64,000 bases of DNA from positions 122,608 to 186,607 of the forward strand of contig NZ_CAQI01000032.1 in NCBI RefSeq assembly GCF_001046895.1. Reading direction: 5' to 3'. A program made the position numbers and the translations under genes. Source of the DNA: Pseudarthrobacter siccitolerans. GTDB lineage: Bacteria; Actinomycetota; Actinomycetes; Actinomycetales; Micrococcaceae. Shown piece by piece: positions 48,510 through 57,484 of this stretch. Numbering within the stretch: the stretch's first letter is position 1; each line of letters starts with the position of its first letter. The notes under the pieces are model-generated. The model ran no database searches. It was not told where the DNA came from and saw only the letters and a program-made list of their open reading frames with translations.

Positions 48510-49508
48510 ATGAGGCTCCGGCGCAGCAACGCTTCGGGCCGCGGTTACCGCCGGGTGGCAGCGGGCAAGGGTTTCAGTTACCGGGACCTGGACGGCTCCA
48601 CCCTGCCCCCGGGCCCGGTCCGCGACCGGCTGGAAAGCATCGGGATACCGCCGGCGTGGACGGACGTCTGGATTGCCCCGTTCGAGAACGGGCACATCCA
48701 GGCCACCGGTGTGGATGCGGTGGGCCGGCGGCAGTACATCTACCACCCGGAATGGCGCCAGCGGAAGGACAGGCTGAAATTCGACCGGTCCCTCCAGCTG
48801 GCCGAATCGCTTCCGGCCGCCCGCCGCCGGGTGACCATGGACCTGCGCAGCGAAGGCTTTTCGCATGACCGCGTCCTCGCCGCGGCGTTCCGGATGCTGG
48901 ACAGCGGGTCGCTACGGGTGGGGTCCGAGCGGTACACCAATGAAAACGGCAGCCGCGGCCTGGCTACGCTGCTGTGTGCGCATGTCCAGGTCCGCAAGGA
49001 CCGGATCCAGCTGAGGTTCCCGGCCAAGAGCGGCAAGGACTGGGAATCGGAAATCCGCGACGCCGACCTTGCCGCCCTGCTGCGCCTGCTCAAGCGGCGT
49101 GGCCCCAACGCCCGGCTTCTGGCGTACAAGGACGGGCGGCGGTGGCGGCCTGTTACCAGCGCCGACATCAACGCCTACGTGAAGGAGCGGACGGGCTCGG
49201 ACTTTACGGCCAAGGACTTCCGGACCCTGCGGGGTACGGTGGCCGCGGCCGCCAGCCTGGCCAGGACGGGCCCGCAAAGAACGGCGGCCAAGCGGAAGCG
49301 GGCCATCAGCCGTGCCATGTATGACGCCGCGGAGGTACTGGGGAACACGCCGTCGATCGCCCGGAAAAGCTATGTGGACCCCCGCGTGGTGGACCACTAC
49401 CACGAGGGCGAAACCATCGACCCCAAGCGGCCGGACTCCGCAGAAGCAGAACTGCGCGCGCTGCTCTACCGCGAAGGCGATGTGGTTCCGCTGGCGAAAA
49501 GCGGCTGA
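48510..49508 (+). CDS. Type IB DNA topoisomerase (poxvirus-like)
   Basis: 332 residues. Relaxes supercoils by transient 3'-phosphotyrosine. N-terminal domain: GFSYRDLDG, IPPAWTDVWI, GVDAVGRRQYIYHPEWR. Catalytic domain: SLRVGSERYTNENGSRGLATL with Arg136, the K-bearing hairpin RFPAKSGK, KDFRTLRGTVAAA with Arg238 and nucleophile Tyr288 in SIARKSYVDPRVV. GGAGG lies 7 nt before ATG 48510; GTG 48507 is too close to it. Bacterial members are found in Deinococcus and many soil bacteria. No partner Ku/LigD is adjacent. Confidence 0.93.
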   Translation: MRLRRSNASGRGYRRVAAGKGFSYRDLDGSTLPPGPVRDRLESIGIPPAWTDVWIAPFENGHIQATGVDAVGRRQYIYHPEWRQRKDRLKFDRSLQLAESLPAARRRVTMDLRSEGFSHDRVLAAAFRMLDSGSLRVGSERYTNENGSRGLATLLCAHVQVRKDRIQLRFPAKSGKDWESEIRDADLAALLRLLKRRGPNARLLAYKDGRRWRPVTSADINAYVKERTGSDFTAKDFRTLRGTVAAAASLARTGPQRTAAKRKRAISRAMYDAAEVLGNTPSIARKSYVDPRVVDHYHEGETIDPKRPDSAEAELRALLYREGDVVPLAKSG

Positions 49509-49608
49509 GGCCGGGTTTCCGCTCCGCCGCAGGGCGTCCGGGGCCATTTAGAATAAGTGATTGTGCGCTGCTCTTACCGCGCATCCTCATCGGTCAGAAG
49601 GGCTCCGA

Positions 49609-51039
49609 GTGTCCAACCACGGCGAAACCACCCCCACACGTCCGCTCCGGGTAGCCATTGTGGGCGCGGGACCGGCAGGAGTCTACGCTGCGGATATCCT
49701 CACCAAGTCCGGCGGCGTGAAGGACGGCGACTTTGAGGTCAGCATCGACCTTTTTGAGGCCTACCCGGCGCCCTATGGACTGATCCGGTACGGCGTTGCG
49801 CCGGACCACCCCCGCATCAAGGGCATCGTCAACGCCCTGCACAAGGTCCTGGACCGCGGCGACATCCGGTTCCTGGGCAACGTCACCTACGGCCGGGACC
49901 TCACCCTCCACGATTTCCGTGCCTTCTACGACGCCGTGATCTTCTCCACCGGTGCCGTCAAGGATGCGGACCTGGGCATCCCGGGCATCGACCTGCAGGG
50001 CTCCTTCGGCGGCGCCGACTTTGTTTCCTGGTACGACGGGCACCCGGACGTGCCGCGGGACTGGCCGCTGGAGGCGAAGGAAATCGCCGTCATCGGCAAC
50101 GGGAACGTGGCGCTGGATGTGGCGCGCATGCTGGTCAAGCACCCGGAAGAGCTCCTCAGCACCGAGATCCCGGACAACGTCTACCAGGGACTGAAGGCCT
50201 CGCCGGTCACCGATGTGCACGTGTTCGGGCGCCGCGGCCCCGCCCAGGTGAAGTTCACCCCGCTGGAGCTGCGGGAGCTCAGCCACATGAACGATGTGGA
50301 CATTGTGCTTTACCCCGAGGACTTTGAGTTTGATGACGCCTCGGACGAGGCCATCCGCAGCAACAACCAGATCAAGACCATGGTGAACACGCTCACCAAC
50401 TGGCTGGTGGAGGAACACACCGAGTCGGAGAATCCCTCCTCCCGGCGGCTGCACCTGCATTTCCTGCACAGCCCGGTGGAGGTGCTCGACGACGGCACGG
50501 GCAAAGTGGGCGGGATCAAGTTTGAGCGCATGCAGCTTGACGGGACGGGCAACGCCAAGGGCACGGGCGAGTTCATCGACTACCCCGTCCAGGCCGTCTA
50601 CCGCGCCATCGGCTACCACGGCTCGGCCCTGGACGAACTGGAGTACGACGCGAAGCGCGGTGTCATTCCCAACGAGGGCGGGCGCGTGCTGGACGCCGAA
50701 GGCAATCCGGTACCCGGGATCTACGCCACCGGATGGATCAAGCGCGGACCCGTGGGCCTGATCGGCCACACCAAGGGTGACGCCCTGGAGACCATCGGTT
50801 TCCTGCTCGAGGACCGGCTCACCCTGCCGCCCGCCAAGAACCCTGATCCGCAGGCCATCATCGACCTGTTGGAGGAGCGCGGCATCGAATACACCACCTG
50901 GGAAGGCTGGAACAAGCTCGACGCCCACGAAGCGGGCCTGGGTGCGGCATGGACCGGCCCCGAAGGCCTCGACCACGTTGTGCGCGAACGGATCAAGGTG
51001 GTGCCGCGCGAGGAAATGATCCGGATCTCCCGCGGCTGA
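49609..51039 (+). CDS. fprA: Ferredoxin-NADP reductase, FprA type (copy 2)
   Basis: About 476 residues, closely similar to the protein at 30594 along the whole length. FAD motif GAGPAGVYAADIL, EAYPAPYGLIRYGVAPDHP, NADP motif GNGNVALDVARML, FGRRGPAQVKFTPLELREL and YATGWIKRGPVGLIGHTKGDA. It lacks a sulfur gene context; the 63-bp palindrome copy 2 follows it by 26 bp. GTG 49609 has AGAAGGG upstream, and residues before it are not conserved in copy 1. Probably feeds a different ferredoxin-dependent enzyme, such as a P450 or desaturase elsewhere. Confidence 0.9.
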   Translation: MSNHGETTPTRPLRVAIVGAGPAGVYAADILTKSGGVKDGDFEVSIDLFEAYPAPYGLIRYGVAPDHPRIKGIVNALHKVLDRGDIRFLGNVTYGRDLTLHDFRAFYDAVIFSTGAVKDADLGIPGIDLQGSFGGADFVSWYDGHPDVPRDWPLEAKEIAVIGNGNVALDVARMLVKHPEELLSTEIPDNVYQGLKASPVTDVHVFGRRGPAQVKFTPLELRELSHMNDVDIVLYPEDFEFDDASDEAIRSNNQIKTMVNTLTNWLVEEHTESENPSSRRLHLHFLHSPVEVLDDGTGKVGGIKFERMQLDGTGNAKGTGEFIDYPVQAVYRAIGYHGSALDELEYDAKRGVIPNEGGRVLDAEGNPVPGIYATGWIKRGPVGLIGHTKGDALETIGFLLEDRLTLPPAKNPDPQAIIDLLEERGIEYTTWEGWNKLDAHEAGLGAAWTGPEGLDHVVRERIKVVPREEMIRISRG

Positions 51040-51064
51040 CCTCCCGCCCCCACCCCGCCCCTGG

Positions 51065-51127
51065 GAGTTTTTGTCCAGATATGCCGACTTAAAGCCCCGC
51101 TAAGCCTGCATATCTGGACAAAAACTC
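51065..51127. repeat. 63-bp palindromic element, copy 2
   Basis: 26-nt arms (51065-51090 and 51102-51127) matching at 24 of 26 positions, 11-nt loop, same orientation as copy 1 at 37739. Across the arms the two copies differ at only about two bases; the loops differ more. Confidence 0.9.
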
Positions 51128-51221
51128 TTCCGCTAGGTGGGGGAGGAGGGTCGCGTTAGAATGGCGACCACCCCTTGGCCGGCTGAGCAACGCCGTGCCT
51201 GCAGGCAGCAGCAGGAGTTCG

Positions 51222-52601
51222 ATGAAGAACCTGATCCAGCCCGGCTTTACCGTTGGCGCTGAACCGCGCCAGCGCGCCGCCCTTGCCGGACATGAATACC
51301 TGGACACCGGCTTGACGGACAGCGCCGTGCCGGTGGAAACGCCGGAGCTTCCCGGGCTGCGCAGCCTGATCCGTGAGTCGTGGCAGCGTTCCGCCGGCTT
51401 CAAGGCGAATCCGGACAATCCTGCCGCCCCGTTGGCCATGGACCGGGATGAGCTCGAGGATTACCGCAGCCAGCACCCCCTGGCCGCCATCATGCCGGTC
51501 ATCAACAAACTCCTGGTCCAGCCCAGCCACGACAGCGGACTGCTGGTGGCGGTGGGTGACGAAGTGGGCCGGCTGCTCTGGGTGAAAGGCGACCCCGCGT
51601 TGCAGCGCCGGGCAGAGGGCATGATGTTCGTTGCCGGCGCCGACTGGTCCGAGGCCACGGTGGGCACCAGCGCGCCCGGCACCGCCCTTGCCCTGGGCCG
51701 TGGCATCCAAATCGCCGGCGCCGAGCATTACCAGCGGGCGGTGCATCCCTGGAGCTGCACGGCGGTGCCCTTCCATGACCCGGATTCCGGTGCCGTCCTC
51801 GGCGTTGTGGACATCACCGGTACGGCCACGGCGGTGGCGCCGCATACCCTCTCGCTGGTGGAGGCAACAGTAGCGGCCGCCCAGGCACAGCTGCGGGTGG
51901 AGCGCCTCCAGCTTGCCGCGGAGATTGCGCAGAGGCCGGTACGACGCCGGGCCGCGGCTTCTGCTTCCCGCGCACCCGGGCAGGCGGCCAAGGAAGGCAG
52001 CCTGTACCGGAACAGCCTGCAGTTGCTGGGACGCGACCAGGCACTGCTCAGCCTGGAAGGAAAAACCGTTGTTCTTTCCGCCCGGCACAGCGAAATCCTG
52101 GCGCTCCTCAGCACCCACCCGGACGGGCTCAGCGCCGAAGAGCTGAGCGCGCGGCTCTACCCGGGGGACGGTTCCACCATGACCCTGCGGGCCGAAATGG
52201 TCCGCCTCCGGAAGGTCCTCCAGCAGCTCAACCCTGACGCCGTGCCCGGATCCCGGCCCTACAAACTTCCGGTGGATGTGGTGCCGGACAGCGGGCAAGT
52301 CCTGAGCTGCCTGCAACGCGGCGCCCACCGCATCGCCCTGGAAATCTACCGCGGCGCGGTCCTGCCCAGGTCCGAGGCGCCCGGCATCGTGGAGCTGCGC
52401 AACAACGTCTCGACGCTGCTGCGTGAGGCGGTCCTGACTGACGGCAGCGCCGAATCCCTGCTCAAGTACGCCGAGCTTCCCGAGGCAAGGGACGACGTCG
52501 GGGTCCGCCGCGCCGCCCTGCGCCTCCTTCCAGCCCGCTCACCCAAGAGGGCCGCCGTCGTCGCGCACCTTGAACGGCTGGAAGCCGAACTGGGCTCCTA
52601 A
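51222..52601 (+). CDS. AcoR-like GAF-domain transcriptional regulator
   Basis: About 459 residues. The N-terminal segment LRSLIRESWQRSAGFKANPDNP is the start of AcoR-type sensors, followed by a GAF domain (LLVAVGDEVGRLLWVKGDPAL, GADWSEATVGTSAPGTALALG, AVHPWSCTAVPFHDPDSGAVLGVVDITG). Instead of the AAA+ domain of classical sigma-54 AcoR, a C-terminal winged-helix-like region follows (LVLSARHSEILALLSTHPDGLSAEELSARLYP). GGAG lies 5 nt before ATG 51222. It stands directly upstream of the aldehyde/alcohol dehydrogenase genes and probably activates them. Confidence 0.82.
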   Translation: MKNLIQPGFTVGAEPRQRAALAGHEYLDTGLTDSAVPVETPELPGLRSLIRESWQRSAGFKANPDNPAAPLAMDRDELEDYRSQHPLAAIMPVINKLLVQPSHDSGLLVAVGDEVGRLLWVKGDPALQRRAEGMMFVAGADWSEATVGTSAPGTALALGRGIQIAGAEHYQRAVHPWSCTAVPFHDPDSGAVLGVVDITGTATAVAPHTLSLVEATVAAAQAQLRVERLQLAAEIAQRPVRRRAAASASRAPGQAAKEGSLYRNSLQLLGRDQALLSLEGKTVVLSARHSEILALLSTHPDGLSAEELSARLYPGDGSTMTLRAEMVRLRKVLQQLNPDAVPGSRPYKLPVDVVPDSGQVLSCLQRGAHRIALEIYRGAVLPRSEAPGIVELRNNVSTLLREAVLTDGSAESLLKYAELPEARDDVGVRRAALRLLPARSPKRAAVVAHLERLEAELGS

Positions 52602-52613
52602 CTTGTAATTGGG

Positions 52614-52638
52614 GCAACGTTGCAACCTGACTGCAACC
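52614..52638 (+). promoter_or_regulatory. GCAAC-repeat region upstream of aldA
   Basis: Perfect palindrome GCAACGTTGC (52614-52623) with two further GCAACC words at 52622 and 52633, the latter two 11 bp apart, one helical turn. It lies 76-100 bp before the aldA start and just after the AcoR-like gene, a likely binding site for that regulator. Confidence 0.5.
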
Positions 52639-52713
52639 TCCCCGCTCCTACGCTGTTTCCAACGGCGGCCGCCAGCAGCAAGCGCCGCCCACTGCACAGC
52701 AAAGGAGCTAGCA

Positions 52714-54237
52714 ATGACTGTTTACGCCCAGCCCGGAACCGAGGGCTCGAAGGTCACTTTCAAGGACCGCTACGAAAACTGGATCGGCGGCGAATGGGTG
52801 GCCCCGGTCAAAGGCCAGTACTTCGAAAACATCACGCCCGTCACCGGCAAGGCCTTCTGCGAGGTAGCCCGCGGAACCGCTGAAGACATCGACCTGGCGC
52901 TGGACGCGGCCCACAAGGCGGCACCCTCCTGGGGCAAGACGTCCGTTGCCGAGCGCGCCGCCATCCTCAACAAAATCGCCGACCGCATCGACGAAAACCT
53001 GGAAATGCTCGCCGTCGCCGAATCCTGGGATAACGGCAAGCCCATCCGCGAAACCCTCAACGCAGACCTCCCGCTGGCCGCGGACCACTTCCGCTACTTC
53101 GCCTCCGCCGTCCGTGCCCAGGAAGGCCGGCTCTCCCAGCTCGACGACGACACCACCGCCTACCACTTCCACGAGCCGCTCGGCGTCGTGGGACAGATCA
53201 TCCCGTGGAACTTCCCCATCCTCATGGCCGTCTGGAAGCTGGCGCCGGCCCTCGCCGCCGGCAACGCGGTGGTGCTCAAACCGGCCGAGCAGACGCCGAG
53301 CTCCATCCTGGTCCTCGTGGAACTCATCGGCGATCTGCTGCCCGCAGGCGTGCTGAACATCGTCAACGGCTTCGGCGTGGAAGCCGGCAAGCCGCTCGCC
53401 TCCAGCCCCCGGATCCGCAAGATCGCCTTCACCGGCGAGACCACCACGGGCCGCCTGATCAGCCAGTATGCCAGCCAGAACCTCATCCCCGTCACGCTGG
53501 AACTGGGCGGCAAGAGCCCCAACATCTTCTTCAACGACGTCGCGCAGGACAACGACGCCTTCTACGACAAAGCCCAGGAGGGCTTCGCGCTGTTCGCCTT
53601 CAACCAGGGCGAAGTCTGCACCTGCCCGTCCCGTGCACTCGTGCAGGAGGACATTTACGAGTCCTTCATGGCGGACGCCGTTGCAAGGGTGGAGAAAATG
53701 GTGCAGGGCAACCCGCTGGACACCCAGACACAGGTAGGTGCGCAGGCCTCCAACGACCAGTTGGAAAAGATCCTTTCCTACATCGACATCGGAAAGCAGG
53801 AGGGCGCCAAGGTGCTCACCGGCGGCGGCCGGGCCGAACTGCCCGGTGATCTGGCCGGCGGCTACTACGTCCAGCCCACAGTGTTTGAGGGCCACAACAA
53901 AATGCGGATCTTCCAGGAGGAGATCTTCGGCCCGGTGGTGGCAGTCACGAAGTTCAGCGACTACAACGACGCCATGGGCCTGGCCAACGACACCCTGTAC
54001 GGCCTGGGTGCCGGCGTCTGGTCCCGCAACGGCAACATCGCCTACCGCGCCGGCCGCGAAATCCAGGCCGGCCGTGTCTGGGTCAACAACTACCACGCCT
54101 ACCCGGCGGGAGCCGCGTTCGGCGGCTACAAGTCCTCGGGCATCGGGCGCGAGAACCACGCCATGATGCTGGACCACTACCAGCAGACCAAGAACCTGCT
54201 GGTCAGCTACAACGAAAACAAGCTCGGCTTCTTCTAA
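52714..54237 (+). CDS. Aldehyde dehydrogenase (acetaldehyde/chloroacetaldehyde type)
   Basis: 507 residues, NAD-dependent. Cofactor motif IIPWNFPIL (162-170), catalytic Glu263 (LELGGKSPN) and Cys302 in [11 protein letters not shown], which is the form found in ExaC/AldA-type acetaldehyde dehydrogenases. AAAGGAG lies 6 nt before ATG 52714. Forms a set with adhP-like and DUF779 genes; would take ethanol or another alcohol to the acid. A longer open frame upstream is not needed. Confidence 0.9.
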   Translation: MTVYAQPGTEGSKVTFKDRYENWIGGEWVAPVKGQYFENITPVTGKAFCEVARGTAEDIDLALDAAHKAAPSWGKTSVAERAAILNKIADRIDENLEMLAVAESWDNGKPIRETLNADLPLAADHFRYFASAVRAQEGRLSQLDDDTTAYHFHEPLGVVGQIIPWNFPILMAVWKLAPALAAGNAVVLKPAEQTPSSILVLVELIGDLLPAGVLNIVNGFGVEAGKPLASSPRIRKIAFTGETTTGRLISQYASQNLIPVTLELGGKSPNIFFNDVAQDNDAFYDKAQEGFALFAFNQGEVCTCPSRALVQEDIYESFMADAVARVEKMVQGNPLDTQTQVGAQASNDQLEKILSYIDIGKQEGAKVLTGGGRAELPGDLAGGYYVQPTVFEGHNKMRIFQEEIFGPVVAVTKFSDYNDAMGLANDTLYGLGAGVWSRNGNIAYRAGREIQAGRVWVNNYHAYPAGAAFGGYKSSGIGRENHAMMLDHYQQTKNLLVSYNENKLGFF

Positions 54238-54274
54238 CCCCCACCGCCGCTACAACGACGCAAGGATTTCGCCA

Positions 54275-55297
54275 ATGACGACGACAATGCAAGCAGCAGT
54301 AGTAAACGAATTCGGCACCGACCTCCAGGTCCAGGACCTCCCCATCCCGACCCCCGGCCCCGGGGAGGCGCTGGTCAAGGTACTCACCACGGGTGTGTGC
54401 CACACCGACCTGCACGCCGCCGAAGGCGACTGGCCGGTCAAGCCCTCGCCGCCCTTTGTTCCGGGGCACGAGGGAGTGGGTGAAGTGGTGGCACTGGGGG
54501 CCGGCGTCGCCGACCTCGCCGTCGGGGACCTGGTGGGCAACGCCTGGCTGTGGTCCGCCTGCGGCGACTGCCAGTACTGCCGTACCGGCTGGGAAACCCT
54601 GTGCGAGGCGCAGAAGAACGGCGGCTACAGCGTGGATGGGTCCTTTGGCGAGTACATGCTTGTCGATACCCGCTTCGCGGCCCGTATACCGGCGGGATCC
54701 GACCCCGTCGAGGTGGCGCCGGTGCTCTGCGCCGGTGTCACCGTCTACAAGGGCCTGAAGATGACGGAGGCCAGGCCCGGCCAGTGGGTCACGATCTCCG
54801 GCATCGGCGGGCTGGGACACATCGCGGTGCAGTACGCCGTGGCCATGGGCCTGCGGGTGGCCGCCGTCGACATCGCCGACGACAAGCTCGCCCTCGCCAA
54901 AGCCCACGGGGCGGAACTGACCGTGAACGCCCTCCACGAGGACCCCGTGGAAGTCATTCAACGTGAAACCGGAGGTTGCCATGGAGTCCTGGTTACGGCA
55001 GTGCACCCGTCGGCATTCGGGCAGGCCATCGGGATGGTCCGCCGCGGCGGCACCATCGTGTTCAACGGGCTGCCGCCGGGGGACTTCCCGGCGCCGATCT
55101 TCGAGATTGTGCTCAAGGGCCTGACAGTCCGCGGCTCGATCGTGGGTACCCGGCAGGACCTGGAGGAGGCCTTGGACTTCTACGCCCAGGGCAAGATCCA
55201 TCCCACGGTCTCCGTCCGGGAGCTCTCCGAGGTCAACGCCGTGTTTGACGAGATGAAGCACGCCAAAATCGACGGCCGCGTGGTCCTGAGGTTCTGA
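54275..55297 (+). CDS. adhP: Zinc-dependent alcohol dehydrogenase (AdhP-like)
   Basis: A 340-residue medium-chain dehydrogenase. Catalytic zinc ligands Cys42 (TTGVCHTDLH) and His65-Glu66 (GHEGVGEV); structural zinc Cys96, 99, 102, 110 (SACGDCQYCRTGWETLC). NAD motif GIGGLGHIAVQYA. It follows the aldehyde dehydrogenase by 37 bp and its stop overlaps the DUF779 start (TGATG). Substrate probably ethanol or a short alcohol. Confidence 0.92.
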   Translation: MTTTMQAAVVNEFGTDLQVQDLPIPTPGPGEALVKVLTTGVCHTDLHAAEGDWPVKPSPPFVPGHEGVGEVVALGAGVADLAVGDLVGNAWLWSACGDCQYCRTGWETLCEAQKNGGYSVDGSFGEYMLVDTRFAARIPAGSDPVEVAPVLCAGVTVYKGLKMTEARPGQWVTISGIGGLGHIAVQYAVAMGLRVAAVDIADDKLALAKAHGAELTVNALHEDPVEVIQRETGGCHGVLVTAVHPSAFGQAIGMVRRGGTIVFNGLPPGDFPAPIFEIVLKGLTVRGSIVGTRQDLEEALDFYAQGKIHPTVSVRELSEVNAVFDEMKHAKIDGRVVLRF

Positions 55298-55704
55298 TGA
55301 CCGCCGACAGCATCGATGCTGCAGTGACGCTGCCCGGGGAAGACTTCTCCAGGGTGGCGCTCACGCCCGCGGCCGTGGCCCTGCTGCGGATGCTGTGGGA
55401 CCGGCACGGGCCGCTCATGTTCCACCAGTCCGGCGGGTGCTGCGACGGGTCCTCACCCATGTGCTATCCGGCAGGGGACTTCCTGACCGGCGACTCGGAT
55501 GTGCTGCTGGGCCTCTTCGACGTATCCGAGGGACTGGAGCCGCAGCCGCTGGAGTTCTGGATGTCGCGTGAGCAGTTCAACTACTGGAGCCACACGCACC
55601 TGACCGTGGACGTGGTGCCGGGACGGGGCAGCGGCTTCTCGGTGGAAGCGCCCGAAGGCAAGCGTTTCCTGATCCGGTCCACACTGATGGATTGGCCGGT
55701 TTAG
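55297..55704 (+). CDS. DUF779 protein
   Basis: A 135-residue DUF779 protein: MFHQSGGCCDGSSPMCYPAGDF with three Cys, then DVLLGLFDV and FWMSREQFNYWSHTHLTVDVVPGRG. The Cys pairs and conserved His suggest metal binding. The family is recurrently linked to acetaldehyde dehydrogenases but its role is not established. Translationally coupled to adhP. It ends the operon, followed by a terminator. Confidence 0.88.
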   Translation: MTADSIDAAVTLPGEDFSRVALTPAAVALLRMLWDRHGPLMFHQSGGCCDGSSPMCYPAGDFLTGDSDVLLGLFDVSEGLEPQPLEFWMSREQFNYWSHTHLTVDVVPGRGSGFSVEAPEGKRFLIRSTLMDWPV

Positions 55705-55725
55705 GAGCAATAATTTCGTAGGAAG

Positions 55726-55757
55726 AAGCCCGGCCCGAACATCAGGCCGGGCTTTTT
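55726..55757 (+). terminator. Terminator of the aldA-adhP-DUF779 operon
   Basis: AAGCCCGGCC (55726-55735) pairs with GGCCGGGCTT (55745-55754), then T-run to 55757; loop of 9 nt. Confidence 0.9.
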
Positions 55758-55802
55758 CCGTCTCACCATCCGGAACAATTGGGGCCGTCCAGTGGATGGA
55801 CA

Positions 55803-55815
55803 CTATCGTTGATAG
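55803..55815. promoter_or_regulatory. CTATC-gtt-GATAG dyad upstream of APC permease
   Basis: A short perfect dyad 38 bp before the permease start, in an AT-richer spacer. Candidate operator or part of a promoter (GATAGG could be a -10). Confidence 0.3.
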
Positions 55816-55852
55816 GTCTGTTTCCATCAGAAATCAGGATTGTGATCCCCCT

Positions 55853-57409
55853 ATGAACCTTCTCCGGACCAAATCAATCGAGCAGTCCATCGCCGACGCC
55901 GATGAACCCGGACGCAAGCTCAAGCGGTCCCTCAGCACGTGGGACCTGATGATCATGGGCGTTGCGGTGGCCGTGGGCGCCGGTATCTTCTCCGTAGGCG
56001 CCAAGGCTGCAGCCAACTTCTCCGGCCCCGCCGTGACGTTGTCCTTCGCAATCGCCGCCATCACCTGCGCCCTTGCCATCATGTGCTACGCCGAATTCGC
56101 CACCGCCATCCCCGTGGCAGGCTCCGCCTACGTCTTCACCTACGCCACCATGGGTGAGCTGCTTGCCTGGATCATCGGCTGGAACCTGATCCTCGAGCTC
56201 TTCACCGCCGCAGCGGTGATCGCCAAGTACTGGGGCATCTACCTCAGCAAGGTGTTCGCACTGATGGGCGCCGACATCCCGCCGGCCCTTTCGCTGGGCG
56301 GCGTGGACCTCTACTGGGGCGCCTTCCTCATCGTTGCCGTGTTCACCGTGCTGCTGGTGCTGGGCACCAAACTGTCCGCCCGCGTGGGCAACATCTTCAC
56401 CCTGATCAAGATCGGCGTGGTCCTCTTTGTGATCGTCGTCGGCTTCACGTACGTGAAGTTTGAGAACTACAGCCCGTTCATTCCTGCCGCCGAGCCCACC
56501 GGCGGTACCGGCACTGCGGACGTCCTGAAGCAGTCGTTCTTCGGCTTCCTCACCGGGGCTGCCCCCGCACAGTACGGCACCCTTGGCATCTTCGCCGGCG
56601 CTGCCCTGGTGTTCTTCGCCTTCATCGGCTTCGACGTGGTGGCCACCTCCGCGGAGGAGGTCAAGAATCCGCAGAAGACCCTGCCGCGCGGCATCTTCGG
56701 CGGACTTGCCCTGGTGACGCTGCTGTACATCCTGGTATCCCTTGCCCTGACCGGCATGGTGTCCTACACGGAACTGGCCGCGGCAGAGAGCCCCACGCTC
56801 ACTACGGCGTTCGAAGCGGTAGGCGACACCTCCGCCGCCAAGGTCATTGCCTTCGGTTCGCTGGTGGGCCTGACCACCGTGATCATGGTCCTCCTGATGG
56901 GCCTGTCCCGCGTGGTCCTGGCGATGAGCCGCGACGGCCTCCTGCCCCGCGCGCTGTCCAAGACCAGTGACAAGCGCTCGACGCCGGTCCGCCTCCAGAT
57001 CATCTGCGGCGCCGCCGTTGCACTGGTGGCAGGGCTGACCAACGTGGACCTGCTCGAGGAAATGATCAACATTGGCACCCTGTCCGCCTTTGTGGTGGTG
57101 AGCCTGGGCATCCTGGTGCTGCGCAAGAAGCGCCCGGATCTCAAGCCGGCCTTCCGCGTTCCGTTCGGCAAGGTCCTGCCGATCGTGTCCGCAGTCCTGT
57201 GCCTGTACCTGATGACCAACCTGGCCGTGGAGACCTGGATCTTCTTCGCCATCTGGCTGGCGATCGGCCTGGCCATCTATTTCTCCTACGGCCAGCGCCA
57301 CTCCCGCCTGAATGAGAAGTTCGCCTCGGCCAGTACCGCCGTCAACGGTGCTCCCGTAACGGCCGGCAAGGCCACCGGCGAGGACGAGGACGAGCTGACC
57401 CGCGCCTGA
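55853..57409 (+). CDS. APC family amino-acid permease
   Basis: A 518-residue amino acid-polyamine-organocation transporter. N-terminal LKRSLSTWDLMIMGVAVAVGAGIFSVGA with the family GAGIF helix-1 break, then twelve helices, including the central FIGFDVVATSAEEVKNPQKTLPRGI signature of the cationic amino-acid group, and a C-terminal cytoplasmic tail with EDEDEL. ATG 55853 is preferred over an upstream in-frame ATG at 55796 because homologues begin near MNLLRTKSIEQ. Substrate not determinable. Convergent with the DUF2461 gene. Confidence 0.9.
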   Translation: MNLLRTKSIEQSIADADEPGRKLKRSLSTWDLMIMGVAVAVGAGIFSVGAKAAANFSGPAVTLSFAIAAITCALAIMCYAEFATAIPVAGSAYVFTYATMGELLAWIIGWNLILELFTAAAVIAKYWGIYLSKVFALMGADIPPALSLGGVDLYWGAFLIVAVFTVLLVLGTKLSARVGNIFTLIKIGVVLFVIVVGFTYVKFENYSPFIPAAEPTGGTGTADVLKQSFFGFLTGAAPAQYGTLGIFAGAALVFFAFIGFDVVATSAEEVKNPQKTLPRGIFGGLALVTLLYILVSLALTGMVSYTELAAAESPTLTTAFEAVGDTSAAKVIAFGSLVGLTTVIMVLLMGLSRVVLAMSRDGLLPRALSKTSDKRSTPVRLQIICGAAVALVAGLTNVDLLEEMINIGTLSAFVVVSLGILVLRKKRPDLKPAFRVPFGKVLPIVSAVLCLYLMTNLAVETWIFFAIWLAIGLAIYFSYGQRHSRLNEKFASASTAVNGAPVTAGKATGEDEDELTRA

Positions 57410-57444
57410 TCCCCGGGCAGGGTGCACCGCACCTGACCTGGACA

Positions 57445-57480
57445 CACTGCCCCGTACCGCATCCGCGGTGCGGGGCAGTG
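57445..57480. terminator. Convergent terminator, APC permease and DUF2461
   Basis: CACTGCCCCG (57445-57454) pairs with CGGGGCAGTG (57471-57480), and CCGC/GCGG within extends the stem. It lies between two convergent genes. Confidence 0.8.
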
Positions 57481-57484
57481 GCGT

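Noticed and set aside
51195..51221. ATG upstream of the AcoR-like start
   Set aside because: Residues MPAGSSRSS are not conserved in type and GGAG is correctly spaced only for ATG 51222.
55874..57445. 523-residue open frame antisense to the APC permease
   Set aside because: Composition rich in Gly, His and Gln without any motif; the plus strand encodes clear transmembrane helices.
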